From Trebonia sp050013875 (GTDB lineage: Bacteria; Actinomycetota; Actinomycetes; Streptosporangiales; Streptosporangiaceae): a stretch of DNA of 64,000 nucleotides. Positions 26,068 to 34,220 of the stretch are shown here, one piece after another (position 1 is the stretch's first letter; every line of letters starts with the position of its first letter). Both the position numbers and the translations under genes were made by a program. The DNA lies in the NCBI GenBank assembly GCA_050013875.1, contig JBEKEK010000005.1:37790-101789 (forward strand). Reading direction: 5' to 3'. A model generated the notes under the pieces. That model was not told the DNA's origin. It made no database searches and was given only the letters and a program-made list of their open reading frames with translations.

Positions 26068-27003
26068 ATGGCTTCCATCCTGACCAATCCGAAGATCCCG
26101 GCGGACGAACTGCGACAGCGGCTGTACTCGGGGGACCTTGTCATCTTGACTGGCCTCGGCACTCTCGGTGTGCTCGTCGAGTACATCCGTGCGGAGCTGA
26201 CCGAACTGTTCGCACCCCACCACCCAGAGCATGCGCACGAGTACATCGACCCCGCCGCAATGGCGAAGCTACTCGGGGCCTGGAAGCCACGCTGGATCCA
26301 CGCGGACAAGTCCCGCGAACTGGTTCGCGGGATCATCGCGGAGGCAGGGTTCGACCCCCGGCAGACACGCTATGACGTACCGAAGCCGCGGACCTCGTTC
26401 CCCCAGGGGCACCTGACGACCGGTGTCGCCTTCGCCTTCCCGTGGCACCGCGACGTCTGGTATAGCGCGCCCGCTCAGCAGATCAACTGGTGGCTCCCGG
26501 TCTTCCCGGTCCTTGAGACGAACGCGATGAGCTTCGACCTGGCCAGTTTCGCGCGGGAGGTGCCCAATACCTCGGGCGACTTCGACTACTACGAGAACAA
26601 CGCCCGCCGGTTCGGTGCGGCTAAGTCGGTAGGTAAGGAAGGTCAGGCGCGTCCGGGAGCGATCGACCACAGGCCGGGCGTGGACGTGATCCCGCTGCCG
26701 GCACCTGGTGAGGTCCTGCTCTTCTCGGGAGCGCAGCTGCACACCTCAATCGCCAACACCTCCGGTCTGTCCAGGTACAGCGTTGACTTCCGCACCGTGC
26801 ACGAGCCGGATCTGCTGGCGGGACGGGGCGCGCCGCTAGTGGATGCCCGGTGCACGGGGACCGCGATCCGTGACTTCGTCAGCGTCGAAGACGAGACCAG
26901 CCTCGATGAGCGCACCGTGCGCTCGATCTTCGGCCCGCCGCCAGCGGGGGCTCACCTTGTGTTCGGCACGGACGACGCTGAGCGAGCGGCCGACTCGGCT
27001 TGA
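26068..27003 (+). CDS. Fe(II)/2-oxoglutarate-dependent oxygenase (phytanoyl-CoA-dioxygenase-like)
   Basis: 311 residues from ATG 26068. PWHRDVWY gives His127-x-Asp129, the first two iron ligands. His225 in SGAQLHTS is the third, and an Arg near 237 in the following strand would hold 2-oxoglutarate. This is the complete facial triad of the double-stranded beta-helix oxygenases. Relatives hydroxylate small molecules or sugar-linked compounds. The target here is unknown. It sits between mazG and the second epimerase with AT-richer gaps on both sides and may be the first gene of the inserted segment. Confidence 0.7.
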   Translation: MASILTNPKIPADELRQRLYSGDLVILTGLGTLGVLVEYIRAELTELFAPHHPEHAHEYIDPAAMAKLLGAWKPRWIHADKSRELVRGIIAEAGFDPRQTRYDVPKPRTSFPQGHLTTGVAFAFPWHRDVWYSAPAQQINWWLPVFPVLETNAMSFDLASFAREVPNTSGDFDYYENNARRFGAAKSVGKEGQARPGAIDHRPGVDVIPLPAPGEVLLFSGAQLHTSIANTSGLSRYSVDFRTVHEPDLLAGRGAPLVDARCTGTAIRDFVSVEDETSLDERTVRSIFGPPPAGAHLVFGTDDAERAADSA

Positions 27004-27119
27004 TCAGCCCTTTCCACGGCACCAAGTTTGTTGACTGATGTATCACCATCGTGTCTCCGCCGGTCTAGTAACTGTTGATCTTGGTGGAATGAACTTCGAC
27101 TGGTGAATGCGGGTATGTG

Positions 27120-28157
27120 ATGAGAGTCCTCGTTGCGGGTGATGGCGGCTACATCGGCGCGGTCCTGGTTCCCTTGTTCCGGGCGGCCGGGCACGAAACC
27201 GATGGCCTCGACTTGGGCTTGTACGAGGGTTGTGATCTGGGGCCGGCCGCTACGACGGCCAGCCCGCGGGAATTTGCTGACATGCGGGACGTCGGGGCTG
27301 GCCAGCTCGCTGGGTATGACGCGGTGGTCTGCCTGGCGGCGCTGTCCAACGATCCGCTTGGCGATTTGAACACCGAGGCGACGTATTCGGTGAACCTGGA
27401 TGGCACGCTGCACCTGGCCAGGATGGCCAAGGAGGCGGGTGTGCCGAGGTTCCTGTTCTCGTCGTCCTGCAGCCTTTACGGGGCGGCTGGCTCGGCGGCG
27501 GTGGCCGAAGACGCCGACCTGCACCCCATCACGCCCTACGGGGAGACCAAGGTGCAGGCCGAGCGCGAGCTCTCGAAGCTCGCCGATGACAACTTCAGCC
27601 CTACTTATTTGCGTAATGCGACCGCCTACGGTGCCTCGACGCGGCTTCGCCTGGACATCGTGGTGAACAACCTCACCGCGGTGGCGCTCACGACTGGCCA
27701 GGTCCGGCTGGAAAGCGATGGCACCCCGTGGCGTCCGCTGGTGCACATCGAGGACATCAGCAGGGCGTTCCTCGCCATGCTGGAGGCGCCGCGCGAGAAG
27801 GTGCACGACGAGGCGTTCAACGTGGGCCGGGCGGAAGACAACGTCCAGGTCCGTGACATCGCCGAAATGGTCCGTGACACCGTGCCGGGTTCGTCGGTTA
27901 CCCTCGCCGACAACGCGGGACCCGACCTGCGCGACTACCGGGTTGACTTCGGCAAGCTGGTCGATACCTTCCCCGACTTGCGGATGCGGTGGCATGTGGC
28001 CGATGGCGTCCGCGAACTGCTTGGCAGCTACACCACGCACGGACTTACCCACGAGGACTTCATGTCGTCGCGGTATGTCCGGCTGCGCAGGATCAGGGAG
28101 CTGCTCGCGGCCGGCGAGGTCGACGAGATGCTGCGGCGAAAGAAGACCCGGGCCTGA
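27120..28157 (+). CDS. NAD-dependent sugar epimerase/dehydratase (extended SDR), copy 2
   Basis: 345 residues from ATG 27120 (GTG 27117 precedes it). It carries the same GDGGYIG, SSSCS, YGETK and RPLVHIEDISRA motifs as the protein at 19600, with differences mainly near residues 44-60 and in the last 60 residues. The DNA is similar too, but many third positions differ, so the duplication is not brand new. Such twin enzymes could serve two sugars or simply dosage. An AT-rich 580-base gap with a terminator-like hairpin follows. Confidence 0.85.
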   Translation: MRVLVAGDGGYIGAVLVPLFRAAGHETDGLDLGLYEGCDLGPAATTASPREFADMRDVGAGQLAGYDAVVCLAALSNDPLGDLNTEATYSVNLDGTLHLARMAKEAGVPRFLFSSSCSLYGAAGSAAVAEDADLHPITPYGETKVQAERELSKLADDNFSPTYLRNATAYGASTRLRLDIVVNNLTAVALTTGQVRLESDGTPWRPLVHIEDISRAFLAMLEAPREKVHDEAFNVGRAEDNVQVRDIAEMVRDTVPGSSVTLADNAGPDLRDYRVDFGKLVDTFPDLRMRWHVADGVRELLGSYTTHGLTHEDFMSSRYVRLRRIRELLAAGEVDEMLRRKKTRA

Positions 28158-28737
28158 GCCCGCGACTGACGCGAGCGGTATGGTCGCGAGGAAAGGCAGC
28201 GCGACCGCCAATTTCTGTGCGATTAGTTTTGAATTGGTTCTAGATTTTTTATTCGCGTTTGTATTTATCGCATTAGTTTTAATTTTCTGATGGATTGCCA
28301 TCTTCCGGCTCATCTTCTAGCTCTCCTGTCCCAAGCGAATCAGGAGACACTCGTATCGCTTTCAAGTGAATTCCTTGAATTCCGCCGTGCCGCCTGCCCC
28401 GGTAGTAGTACTTTGAGCACTGCTCACCGCTTGAGGCTGATCTGTCAGTCATCGGTGAGATGCGAGTTTTGTTGCTTTTGATAGTACTTTGTTTAATTTT
28501 GCTGATTCTTGTTGGTATGGCAGGTTCTCCTGGGGCTGGAGTAAGCTCCCGGAATCTGTTCGTATGCCCGCATACTGGCATGTCACGGGCAAAGTGCTGC
28601 TATCGGAAGTTAGATGACGTGCTGGAGTAAACCGATCTGCTTCGGCGCGCGTCACTTGTACGAAAGCTGCAAGAGCACACAGACGTGCCAGCAGTGATCG
28701 TCGGTGCGGCGGGTGGGCCGTCGCGACACATCGAGGG
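28158..28737. other. AT-rich intergenic region ahead of the EPS priming gene
   Basis: 580 bases with no credible gene. From about 28205 to 28500 the sequence is strikingly AT-rich for this chromosome, with T runs such as GATTTTTTATTCG. A stem-loop stands at the left end. The stretch is the likely place for the promoter and regulation of the sugar transferase and the sigma factor behind it, and is the sort of DNA that Lsr2-type silencers bind; neither is proven. Confidence 0.6.
28179..28205 (+). terminator. Terminator-like stem-loop after epimerase copy 2
   Basis: GGTCGCG (28180-28186) pairs with CGCGACC (28198-28204) around an 11-base loop, and T-rich DNA follows within about 15 bases. It lies 22 bases past the epimerase stop. 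Confidence 0.45.
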
Positions 28738-30198
28738 GTGGGGTTGGGTGTGTCGGGTTCTACAGTTGTCTCTAATACTGATAGTCATGCTGGCTGGCTG
28801 ACCGGGCAGTCAGCGGCGTGGACGCGGACGTACCTGAGAAAGGTTGGCGCGGCGGACTTCACTGTCGCGGCGGTATCGGCTGCCACGGCCGTAGTAGTGC
28901 GCTTCGGTGCCAGCCCGAGCCCCAAGTACGTCGTGCTCAGCTTGTCTCTGCCGTTGCTGTGGATGATCGCCATCCGGGTGGTCGGCGGGTACGAGATGCG
29001 GTTCCTCGGTAACGGCTCCGATGAGTTCCGCAGGGTGCTTAACGCTGGTGTGAGCCTCACCGCGGCGCTGGCCCTTATCTCCTACGCGGTCAATAACGAA
29101 CTGTCCCGCGCGTACCTGGTTATCAGTATGCCGGTCATCATCATGCTTGACCTGTCCGCCAGGTTCGCCTTGCGCAAGCAGCTGCACCGACTGCGCACCG
29201 CCGGCCGCTGCATGTCCACCGTGGTCGCCGTGGGGCACGAGGCCGCGGTCGCGCAGCTCATCAACGAGCTGCGGCGTGAGCCGCACCATGGCCTCGATGT
29301 CATTGCCGCTTGCCTACCCGACGGCACCACCCTCAGCGAGGTGGCAGGCGTGCCGGTGGTCGGTGACCTCGACGCCACCGCCGACGTGGTGCGCAACATC
29401 GGGGCCGGCACGGTGGCAGTGCTCTCCTGCCCAGAGATGGACGGCATCAAGCTCAGGGCGCTCGCCTGGGAGCTGGAGAAGACGGGTACCGATCTGTGCG
29501 TCGCCCCCGCGCTGCTCGACGTGGCCGGTCCGCGTACCACGATCAGGCCGGCCGCCGGGCTGACCCTGCTGCACGTGGACCATCCACAGCTGAGCGGGCC
29601 ACGCCAAGTGCTCAAGGACCTGTTTGACCGCAGCGCGGCCGCGTTGGCATTGGTGCTGCTCTCACCGCTACTGCTGGGCCTTGCCCTGGTGATCCGGCTC
29701 TCCGACGGAGGACCCGCGCTCTTTACCCAGATCCGGGTGGGCAAGGATGGGCGGCCGTTCAAGATCTACAAGTTCCGCACCATGGTGGTGGACGCCGAGC
29801 AGCGCCTCGCGGAGCTGCGCGACAAGAACGAGTTCGACGGAGTGCTATTCAAGATCCGCCAGGACCCGCGCATTACCGCCATCGGCGAGCGGCTGCGCAA
29901 GTGGTCACTGGATGAGCTGCCGCAGCTCTTCAACGTCCTGTTCGGGGAAATGTCGCTGGTGGGGCCGCGGCCGGCGCTGCCGGACGAGGCCGCCAGGTAC
30001 GCGGACCACGTCCGCCGCCGGCTGGTCGTCAAGCCCGGGCTGACCGGCATGTGGCAGGTGAACGGCCGCTCCAACCTGTCGTGGGACGAAACGGTCCGTC
30101 TCGACCTGCGCTACGTGGAGAACTGGTCGTTCGCGCTCGACCTGCAAATCCTGTGGAAGACGTTCTCGGTGATCTTCAGGGGATCCGGCGCGTATTAG
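28738..30198 (+). CDS. Polyprenyl-phosphate phosphoglycosyltransferase (EPS priming enzyme)
   Basis: 486 residues from GTG 28738; GTG 28750 is equally possible. Four hydrophobic helices lie in the first ~150 residues, then a CoA-binding-like central domain (~155-285). The bacterial sugar transferase domain starts near 295 with a membrane helix and holds PFKIYKFRTM (~342), DELPQLFNVL (~393), MSLVGPRP and a GLTGMWQVNGRS end. This is the WbaP/CpsE long-form polytopic family, which moves sugar-1-phosphate from a nucleotide sugar to undecaprenyl or decaprenyl phosphate and so starts each repeat unit. It is followed by an ECF sigma factor. Confidence 0.93.
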   Translation: MGLGVSGSTVVSNTDSHAGWLTGQSAAWTRTYLRKVGAADFTVAAVSAATAVVVRFGASPSPKYVVLSLSLPLLWMIAIRVVGGYEMRFLGNGSDEFRRVLNAGVSLTAALALISYAVNNELSRAYLVISMPVIIMLDLSARFALRKQLHRLRTAGRCMSTVVAVGHEAAVAQLINELRREPHHGLDVIAACLPDGTTLSEVAGVPVVGDLDATADVVRNIGAGTVAVLSCPEMDGIKLRALAWELEKTGTDLCVAPALLDVAGPRTTIRPAAGLTLLHVDHPQLSGPRQVLKDLFDRSAAALALVLLSPLLLGLALVIRLSDGGPALFTQIRVGKDGRPFKIYKFRTMVVDAEQRLAELRDKNEFDGVLFKIRQDPRITAIGERLRKWSLDELPQLFNVLFGEMSLVGPRPALPDEAARYADHVRRRLVVKPGLTGMWQVNGRSNLSWDETVRLDLRYVENWSFALDLQILWKTFSVIFRGSGAY

Positions 30199-30269
30199 CC
30201 CGCGATCGTTTCCGGAGAGTCCCGATCGCAGCAGTTGATCTTGTCTACGTCCATCACAAGGAGTTGAGG

Positions 30270-30857
30270 ATGACGGTAACGATGGATCGCGAACATATCG
30301 GCGGGGAAGTTGCCGACTTGGACGTGGCCAGGCTGGTGCGGCAAGCGGCGAGCGGGGAAAAGCACGCGTGGGACCGGCTTGTTGTTCAGTACTCCCGCCT
30401 CATCTGGTCCATCACCAGGGAGTTCAAGCTGGTCGAGAGCGACGCCGCGGATGTGGTGCAGACGACGTGGATGAGGTTGATCGAGCACATCGACCGGCTG
30501 CAGCATCCGGAGCGCGTCGGTTCCTGGCTGGCGACGACGGCCCGCAACGAATGCCTGCGGGTGCTGGCCGCGGGCAAGAAGATCGTGCTTGCCCCCGAGG
30601 ACGTCGCCTTCGACGGCCCGGCCGAGCACGAGCCCGAAATCGACGAGGCTCTGCTTGCCGAGGAGCGGGCGGATGTCGTCCGGACAGCGATGGCTCATCT
30701 CCCGCGGCGGTGGCAGCGGCTGATGGAACTGCTGATGGCAGACCCACCCGTTTCCTACGTCGAAATATCAGACGAACTTGGCCTTCCGGTGGGAAGCATC
30801 GGGCCCACCAGGGGGCGGTGCCTGGCCAGGCTCCGTGTCCTGCTTGAAGCCTCCTGA
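30270..30857 (+). CDS. ECF-type RNA polymerase sigma factor
   Basis: 195 residues from ATG 30270 with AAGGAG eight bases upstream. Sigma region 2 spans about 22-90, with DAADVVQTTWMRL and a WLATTARNECLR end. Region 4 spans about 130-190, with a helix-turn-helix around SYVEISDELGLPVGSIGPTRGRCLARL. No region 1.1 or 3 is present. No anti-sigma gene stands next to it. Position directly behind the priming transferase suggests it controls EPS genes, but I could not find a convincing matching promoter pair. Its stop is three bases from the end of the convergent methyltransferase gene. Confidence 0.9.
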   Translation: MTVTMDREHIGGEVADLDVARLVRQAASGEKHAWDRLVVQYSRLIWSITREFKLVESDAADVVQTTWMRLIEHIDRLQHPERVGSWLATTARNECLRVLAAGKKIVLAPEDVAFDGPAEHEPEIDEALLAEERADVVRTAMAHLPRRWQRLMELLMADPPVSYVEISDELGLPVGSIGPTRGRCLARLRVLLEAS

Positions 30858-30860
30858 GTA

Positions 30861-32003
30861 TCAGTCGTTGGTTGGCTGGGTCGCTCCCACGGAGTCGGCA
30901 TCGACCCAGGTCGCCCCGGCTGCCTCGACCTCGGGATAGGTCTTGCGGACCTCGGGGATGAGGTCTGAGACGAAGATCAGCACCGCGTCCGGTTCCCGCG
31001 AGATCAATTCCTTCGGGCTGATGACGGGGATGGCTGTCCCGGGCATCCGCAGTCCCTGCTTGCCGGGCGACGCGTCCGCCACCGCGGGCAGCAGATCGCG
31101 GTCGATAGCGGCCGAGCGCAGCAGTGCCACCGCGCGCGAGGCCGCGCTGTAACCGAGCACCGACTTCCCCGCCTCTCGCTGGGCGGTGAGCCATGAGTGC
31201 AGCGCGCGGGCCCGGGTACGCACGCCGTGCTGCAGACCGCGCACGGCTTCCGGGTCGGTGACGCCGGTGCGGGCCTCGGCCGCCAGGAGCGACTGGACCG
31301 TCTCGTCGGGTGCGACGGTGGCGGCGCTGCCGCCACCGTCGGCGCGGACCGACGCGAGCAGCACCGTGCCTCCATAGAGGCTGAATTCCCATGCGGTCCA
31401 AGGGGTGAGCCCGGCATTCGCCAGCATGGCGGTCAGTGCGGTGGTGGAGTAGTACGCGTAGTGCCCGTGGCGCAGCGCGTTCCACTGGCCTTGACGGATA
31501 ATCGCGTCGAGCGAGTGGTACTGGAGCAGGAGCAGCCCGCCCGGCGCTAGCTTGCTGGCACGCTCGGCTAGCGCCGCCGCCTGGTCCGCGGCGTGCATCA
31601 TGCCAAAGCAGTCGATGATCACGTCGGCCGCGCCGTCATCGGCCACCGGGATCAATCCGCGGGCCGTCAGCAGGTCCAGCCAGGAACCGCCATGCGGGCT
31701 GCCGTACTCGGCAACCCGTGCGCCGGCTGGCAGCAGCCCCGCGGCGGCGACCCGGCCGACCGCGTCCGCTGCCTGAGCGATGAGCGCGGCCGGCTCGGTC
31801 CCCTTGGGTTCCTCGGGCACCGTGGGGTCGGTCAGCAGTTGCGCCAGCCCGCACGATGAGCAGAGCCACATCTGCAGCAGGTAAACCGGATCGGGTCCTG
31901 GCTCGTCATACCCCGGGAAGTAGTCACACGGGGGCTGCTCGCCCAAGTCGAGCACAAGCTCGCCGGACTGGCTACGGCAGGCCCGGCACTCGTGCTTGTC
32001 CAT
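30861..32003 (-). CDS. Zinc-ribbon sugar C-methyltransferase-like protein, catalytic motif altered
   Basis: 380 residues from ATG 32003. N-terminal CRACRS and CSSCG form the zinc site (Methyltransf_13 type), VAEYGSPHGGSW is the SAM motif I, and the C-terminal Rossmann-like domain has GYSAASRAVALL and GKQGLRMPGT (Methyltransf_14 type). It is a paralogue of the divergent neighbour at 32111. The YHEHY motif of the active family members reads RHGHY here (His179, Gly180, His181), so the catalytic Tyr and Glu are lost. A changed reaction or a non-catalytic role is possible. Confidence 0.8.
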   Translation of the reverse strand: MDKHECRACRSQSGELVLDLGEQPPCDYFPGYDEPGPDPVYLLQMWLCSSCGLAQLLTDPTVPEEPKGTEPAALIAQAADAVGRVAAAGLLPAGARVAEYGSPHGGSWLDLLTARGLIPVADDGAADVIIDCFGMMHAADQAAALAERASKLAPGGLLLLQYHSLDAIIRQGQWNALRHGHYAYYSTTALTAMLANAGLTPWTAWEFSLYGGTVLLASVRADGGGSAATVAPDETVQSLLAAEARTGVTDPEAVRGLQHGVRTRARALHSWLTAQREAGKSVLGYSAASRAVALLRSAAIDRDLLPAVADASPGKQGLRMPGTAIPVISPKELISREPDAVLIFVSDLIPEVRKTYPEVEAAGATWVDADSVGATQPTND

Positions 32004-32062
32004 CAGTGCCTCCGGGTGGCGGGAAGGATAAGAAATTAAAGAGCTTAAGGTCTAACATAATT

Positions 32063-32068
32063 TAGTCT
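32063..32068 (+). promoter_or_regulatory. TAGTCT, possible -10 element
   Basis: TAGTCT fits the actinobacterial TANNNT -10 pattern and lies 42 bases ahead of the methyltransferase ATG in an AT-rich divergent gap. The same hexamer stands at similar distances before three other genes in the window. No convincing -35 is seen. Confidence 0.3.
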
Positions 32069-32110
32069 AGGCACCATTTGTCGTGATATCGATCATTTGT
32101 TTGGGGGGGC

Positions 32111-33343
32111 ATGTCGTCACTACATGCGTGCCGCTTGTGCGGCGCGGGGCTCGCGAACACGTTCGTCGACTTGGGGATGTCCCCGCTCTGCGAGAGCTAC
32201 CTGCCGGCGGAGCGGCTTGATGATCCCGAGACCTTCTACCCGCTGCACGTCCGTCTGTGTACGGACTGCCTGCTGGTGCAGCTGCCCGCGTACGTGGCGG
32301 GTGAGGACATCTTCTCTGACTACGCGTACTTCTCGTCCTACTCCGACTCATGGGTAGCGCACGCCAAACGCTACGCCGATGAGATGAGCGCCCGGCTCGG
32401 CCTCGGAGCTGACAGCCTGGTCACCGAGGTGGCCAGCAACGACGGGTACCTGCTTCAGCATTTCCACGCGGCCGGCATCCCGGTGCTTGGGGTAGAGCCC
32501 GCGGGCAATGTCGCAGCGGCCGCCCGGGCCAAGGCGATCCGGACGGTGGTCGAGTTTCTCGGGCCGCGGACGGGCGCCGAAATCGCCGCTGAGTACGGCC
32601 GTGCTGACCTGGTCGCGGCGAACAATGTCTTCGCGCATGTCCCCGACATCCGCGGCTTCGCCTCCGGCCTGCGTGCGCTGGTCAAGGAGACAGGGCTGGT
32701 GACGCTGGAGTTCCCGCACCTGCTGCGGCTGATCGAGCGGCGCCAGTACGACACGATCTACCACGAGCATTACTCGTACCTCTCGCTGCTCACGGCAAGC
32801 CGCACGCTCGAAACGGCCGGCTTGCGCGTCATCGACGTCGATGAGCTGAGCACGCACGGCGGCTCGCTGCGCGTCCACGCCCGTCCCGTCGCGGCCGCGG
32901 GCGAGCCCGACGAGCGGGTGAAGGCGGTACTGGCCGCCGAGGAGGCCGTCGGCCTGCACACCATCGCCGGGCACGAGGGGTTCGCCAAGGACGTGCTGAA
33001 GGTCAAGAGCGATCTGCTCGGCTTCCTGCTCTCCGCCTCGGCAGAGGGCAAGACGGTGGCCGGATATGGCGCCCCTGGCAAGGGGAACACGTTGCTGAAC
33101 CACTGTGGGATCCGCTCGGATCTGCTCGCGTACACGGTCGACCGGTCGCCGCACAAGCAGGGCATGTTCCTGCCGGGCACGCACATTCCCATCTTCGCGC
33201 CGGAGCGTATCGCCGAGACCAGGCCAGATTACGTGCTCGTCCTCCCGTGGAATCTGCGGGAAGAGATCAGCGCGCAGCTGGAGTATGTCCGCTCCTGGGG
33301 GGGACGCCTGGTCTTCCCTATCCCGGCACTCGAAGTCGTCTGA
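32111..33343 (+). CDS. Zinc-ribbon class I SAM sugar C-methyltransferase
   Basis: 410 residues from ATG 32111. CRLCG and CTDC bind zinc. VTEVASNDGYLL is the SAM motif I, and Tyr217-His218-Glu219-His220 (YHEHY) is the catalytic region of TDP/CDP-sugar 3-C-methyltransferases of the TylC3/TcaB9/NovU group. A C-terminal domain with GYGAPGKGNTLL follows. All key residues are present. It probably adds a methyl branch to a keto-sugar nucleotide. The next gene is a glucose-1-phosphate-cytidylyltransferase-like protein, so a CDP-linked branched sugar is a reasonable inference. Confidence 0.88.
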   Translation: MSSLHACRLCGAGLANTFVDLGMSPLCESYLPAERLDDPETFYPLHVRLCTDCLLVQLPAYVAGEDIFSDYAYFSSYSDSWVAHAKRYADEMSARLGLGADSLVTEVASNDGYLLQHFHAAGIPVLGVEPAGNVAAAARAKAIRTVVEFLGPRTGAEIAAEYGRADLVAANNVFAHVPDIRGFASGLRALVKETGLVTLEFPHLLRLIERRQYDTIYHEHYSYLSLLTASRTLETAGLRVIDVDELSTHGGSLRVHARPVAAAGEPDERVKAVLAAEEAVGLHTIAGHEGFAKDVLKVKSDLLGFLLSASAEGKTVAGYGAPGKGNTLLNHCGIRSDLLAYTVDRSPHKQGMFLPGTHIPIFAPERIAETRPDYVLVLPWNLREEISAQLEYVRSWGGRLVFPIPALEVV

Positions 33344-33371
33344 ACGAATTTGCTAACTGAAGGGGTGGGGT

Positions 33372-34025
33372 ATGAAGGTCGTACTGTTCTGCGGTGGCTT
33401 CGGGATGCGGATGCGGGACGGGGTAACGAATGCCCCTAAGCCGATGGCGATGATCGGCGACCGGCCGCTGCTCTGGCATGTCATGCGCTATTACGCGCAC
33501 TACGGGCACACCGATTTCGTGCTCTGCCTCGGTTACGGGGCATCGGCGGTCAAGGACTTCTTCCTCAGCTACGACGAGACGCGGTCCAACGACTTCGTGA
33601 TCGAGGGCGGGGCGAGGCAGGTAAAGCTGTTCAAGACCGATATCTCGGACTGGCGGGTCACGTTCGTCGATACCGGCCTGCACTCCGCGATCGGCGAGCG
33701 GCTCCGCCGGGTCCGCCGTTTCGTCGAAGACGAGGAGGTGTTCCTTGCCAACTACGCCGACGTCTTCACCAATGCCCCGCTGCCGGACATGATCGATCGG
33801 TTCAAGGCGAGTAACGCCGTGGTCAGCCTGCTGGCGGTGCCACCGACGTCGTCCCATCACGTCGTCGACGTCGATGAGAGCGGGCTGGTCACTCAGGTAA
33901 CGCCGGTCCGCGACCTGCGTCAGTGGGAGAACGGCGGATATTTCGTGCTGAGGCCGGAGATTTTCGATCATCTCAACGAGGGCGAGGATCTCGTTGAGGA
34001 CGCGGTTGTCCGGCTGGTCCCGTAG
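33372..34025 (+). CDS. Glucose-1-phosphate cytidylyltransferase-like nucleotidyltransferase, ends at premature amber codon
   Basis: 217 residues from ATG 33372. VVLFCGGFGMRMRD is the nucleotide-binding loop (GGxGxR type), NAPKPMAMIGDRPLLWHVM follows, and FLANYADVFTN carries the metal Asp. This matches RfbF-like enzymes that join a sugar-1-phosphate to CTP or another NTP. Relatives are about 255-290 residues. Here a TAG at 34023-34025 stops translation, but the same frame continues with clear family sequence to 34220. The short product lacks the C-terminal sugar and dimer contact part and may be inactive unless the stop is read through. Confidence 0.85.
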   Translation: MKVVLFCGGFGMRMRDGVTNAPKPMAMIGDRPLLWHVMRYYAHYGHTDFVLCLGYGASAVKDFFLSYDETRSNDFVIEGGARQVKLFKTDISDWRVTFVDTGLHSAIGERLRRVRRFVEDEEVFLANYADVFTNAPLPDMIDRFKASNAVVSLLAVPPTSSHHVVDVDESGLVTQVTPVRDLRQWENGGYFVLRPEIFDHLNEGEDLVEDAVVRLVP

Positions 34026-34220
34026 GGACGCGTGCTTGGCTATCAGTACAAGGGCTACTGGTCGCCCGCCGATACGGTCAAGGAACGCGCGCAGATGGAA
34101 GAGATGTACCACCGGGGTAACTGCCCCTGGATGGTCTGGGATCCCGAGCGGTCAGGGCAAGCCGGGGACACCCCGACTGAAGTCCTCGCCGCTGACGACG
34201 CCGAGGCACTCCAAACGTGA
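34026..34220 (+). pseudogene. C-terminal remainder of the nucleotidyltransferase, in frame after the amber stop
   Basis: 64 codons in the same frame as 33372-34025, including GYQYKGYW and DTVKERAQMEEM, which match the end of RfbF-type enzymes (usual GYxxxGFW ... DT). No ribosome site is seen for separate translation. The final TGA overlaps the GTG of the next gene by four bases, as expected if the full-length gene was once translationally coupled to it. Confidence 0.8.

Noticed and set aside
26952..28313. 453-codon minus-strand frame opposite epimerase copy 2
   Set aside because: Low-complexity, and an equivalent antisense frame exists opposite epimerase copy 1 only because the genes are homologous.
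28205..28500. Small genes or an RNA gene in the AT-rich gap
   Set aside because: Short frames of about 60 codons have no ribosome site or homology, and I see no tRNA-like or riboswitch-like fold I could defend.
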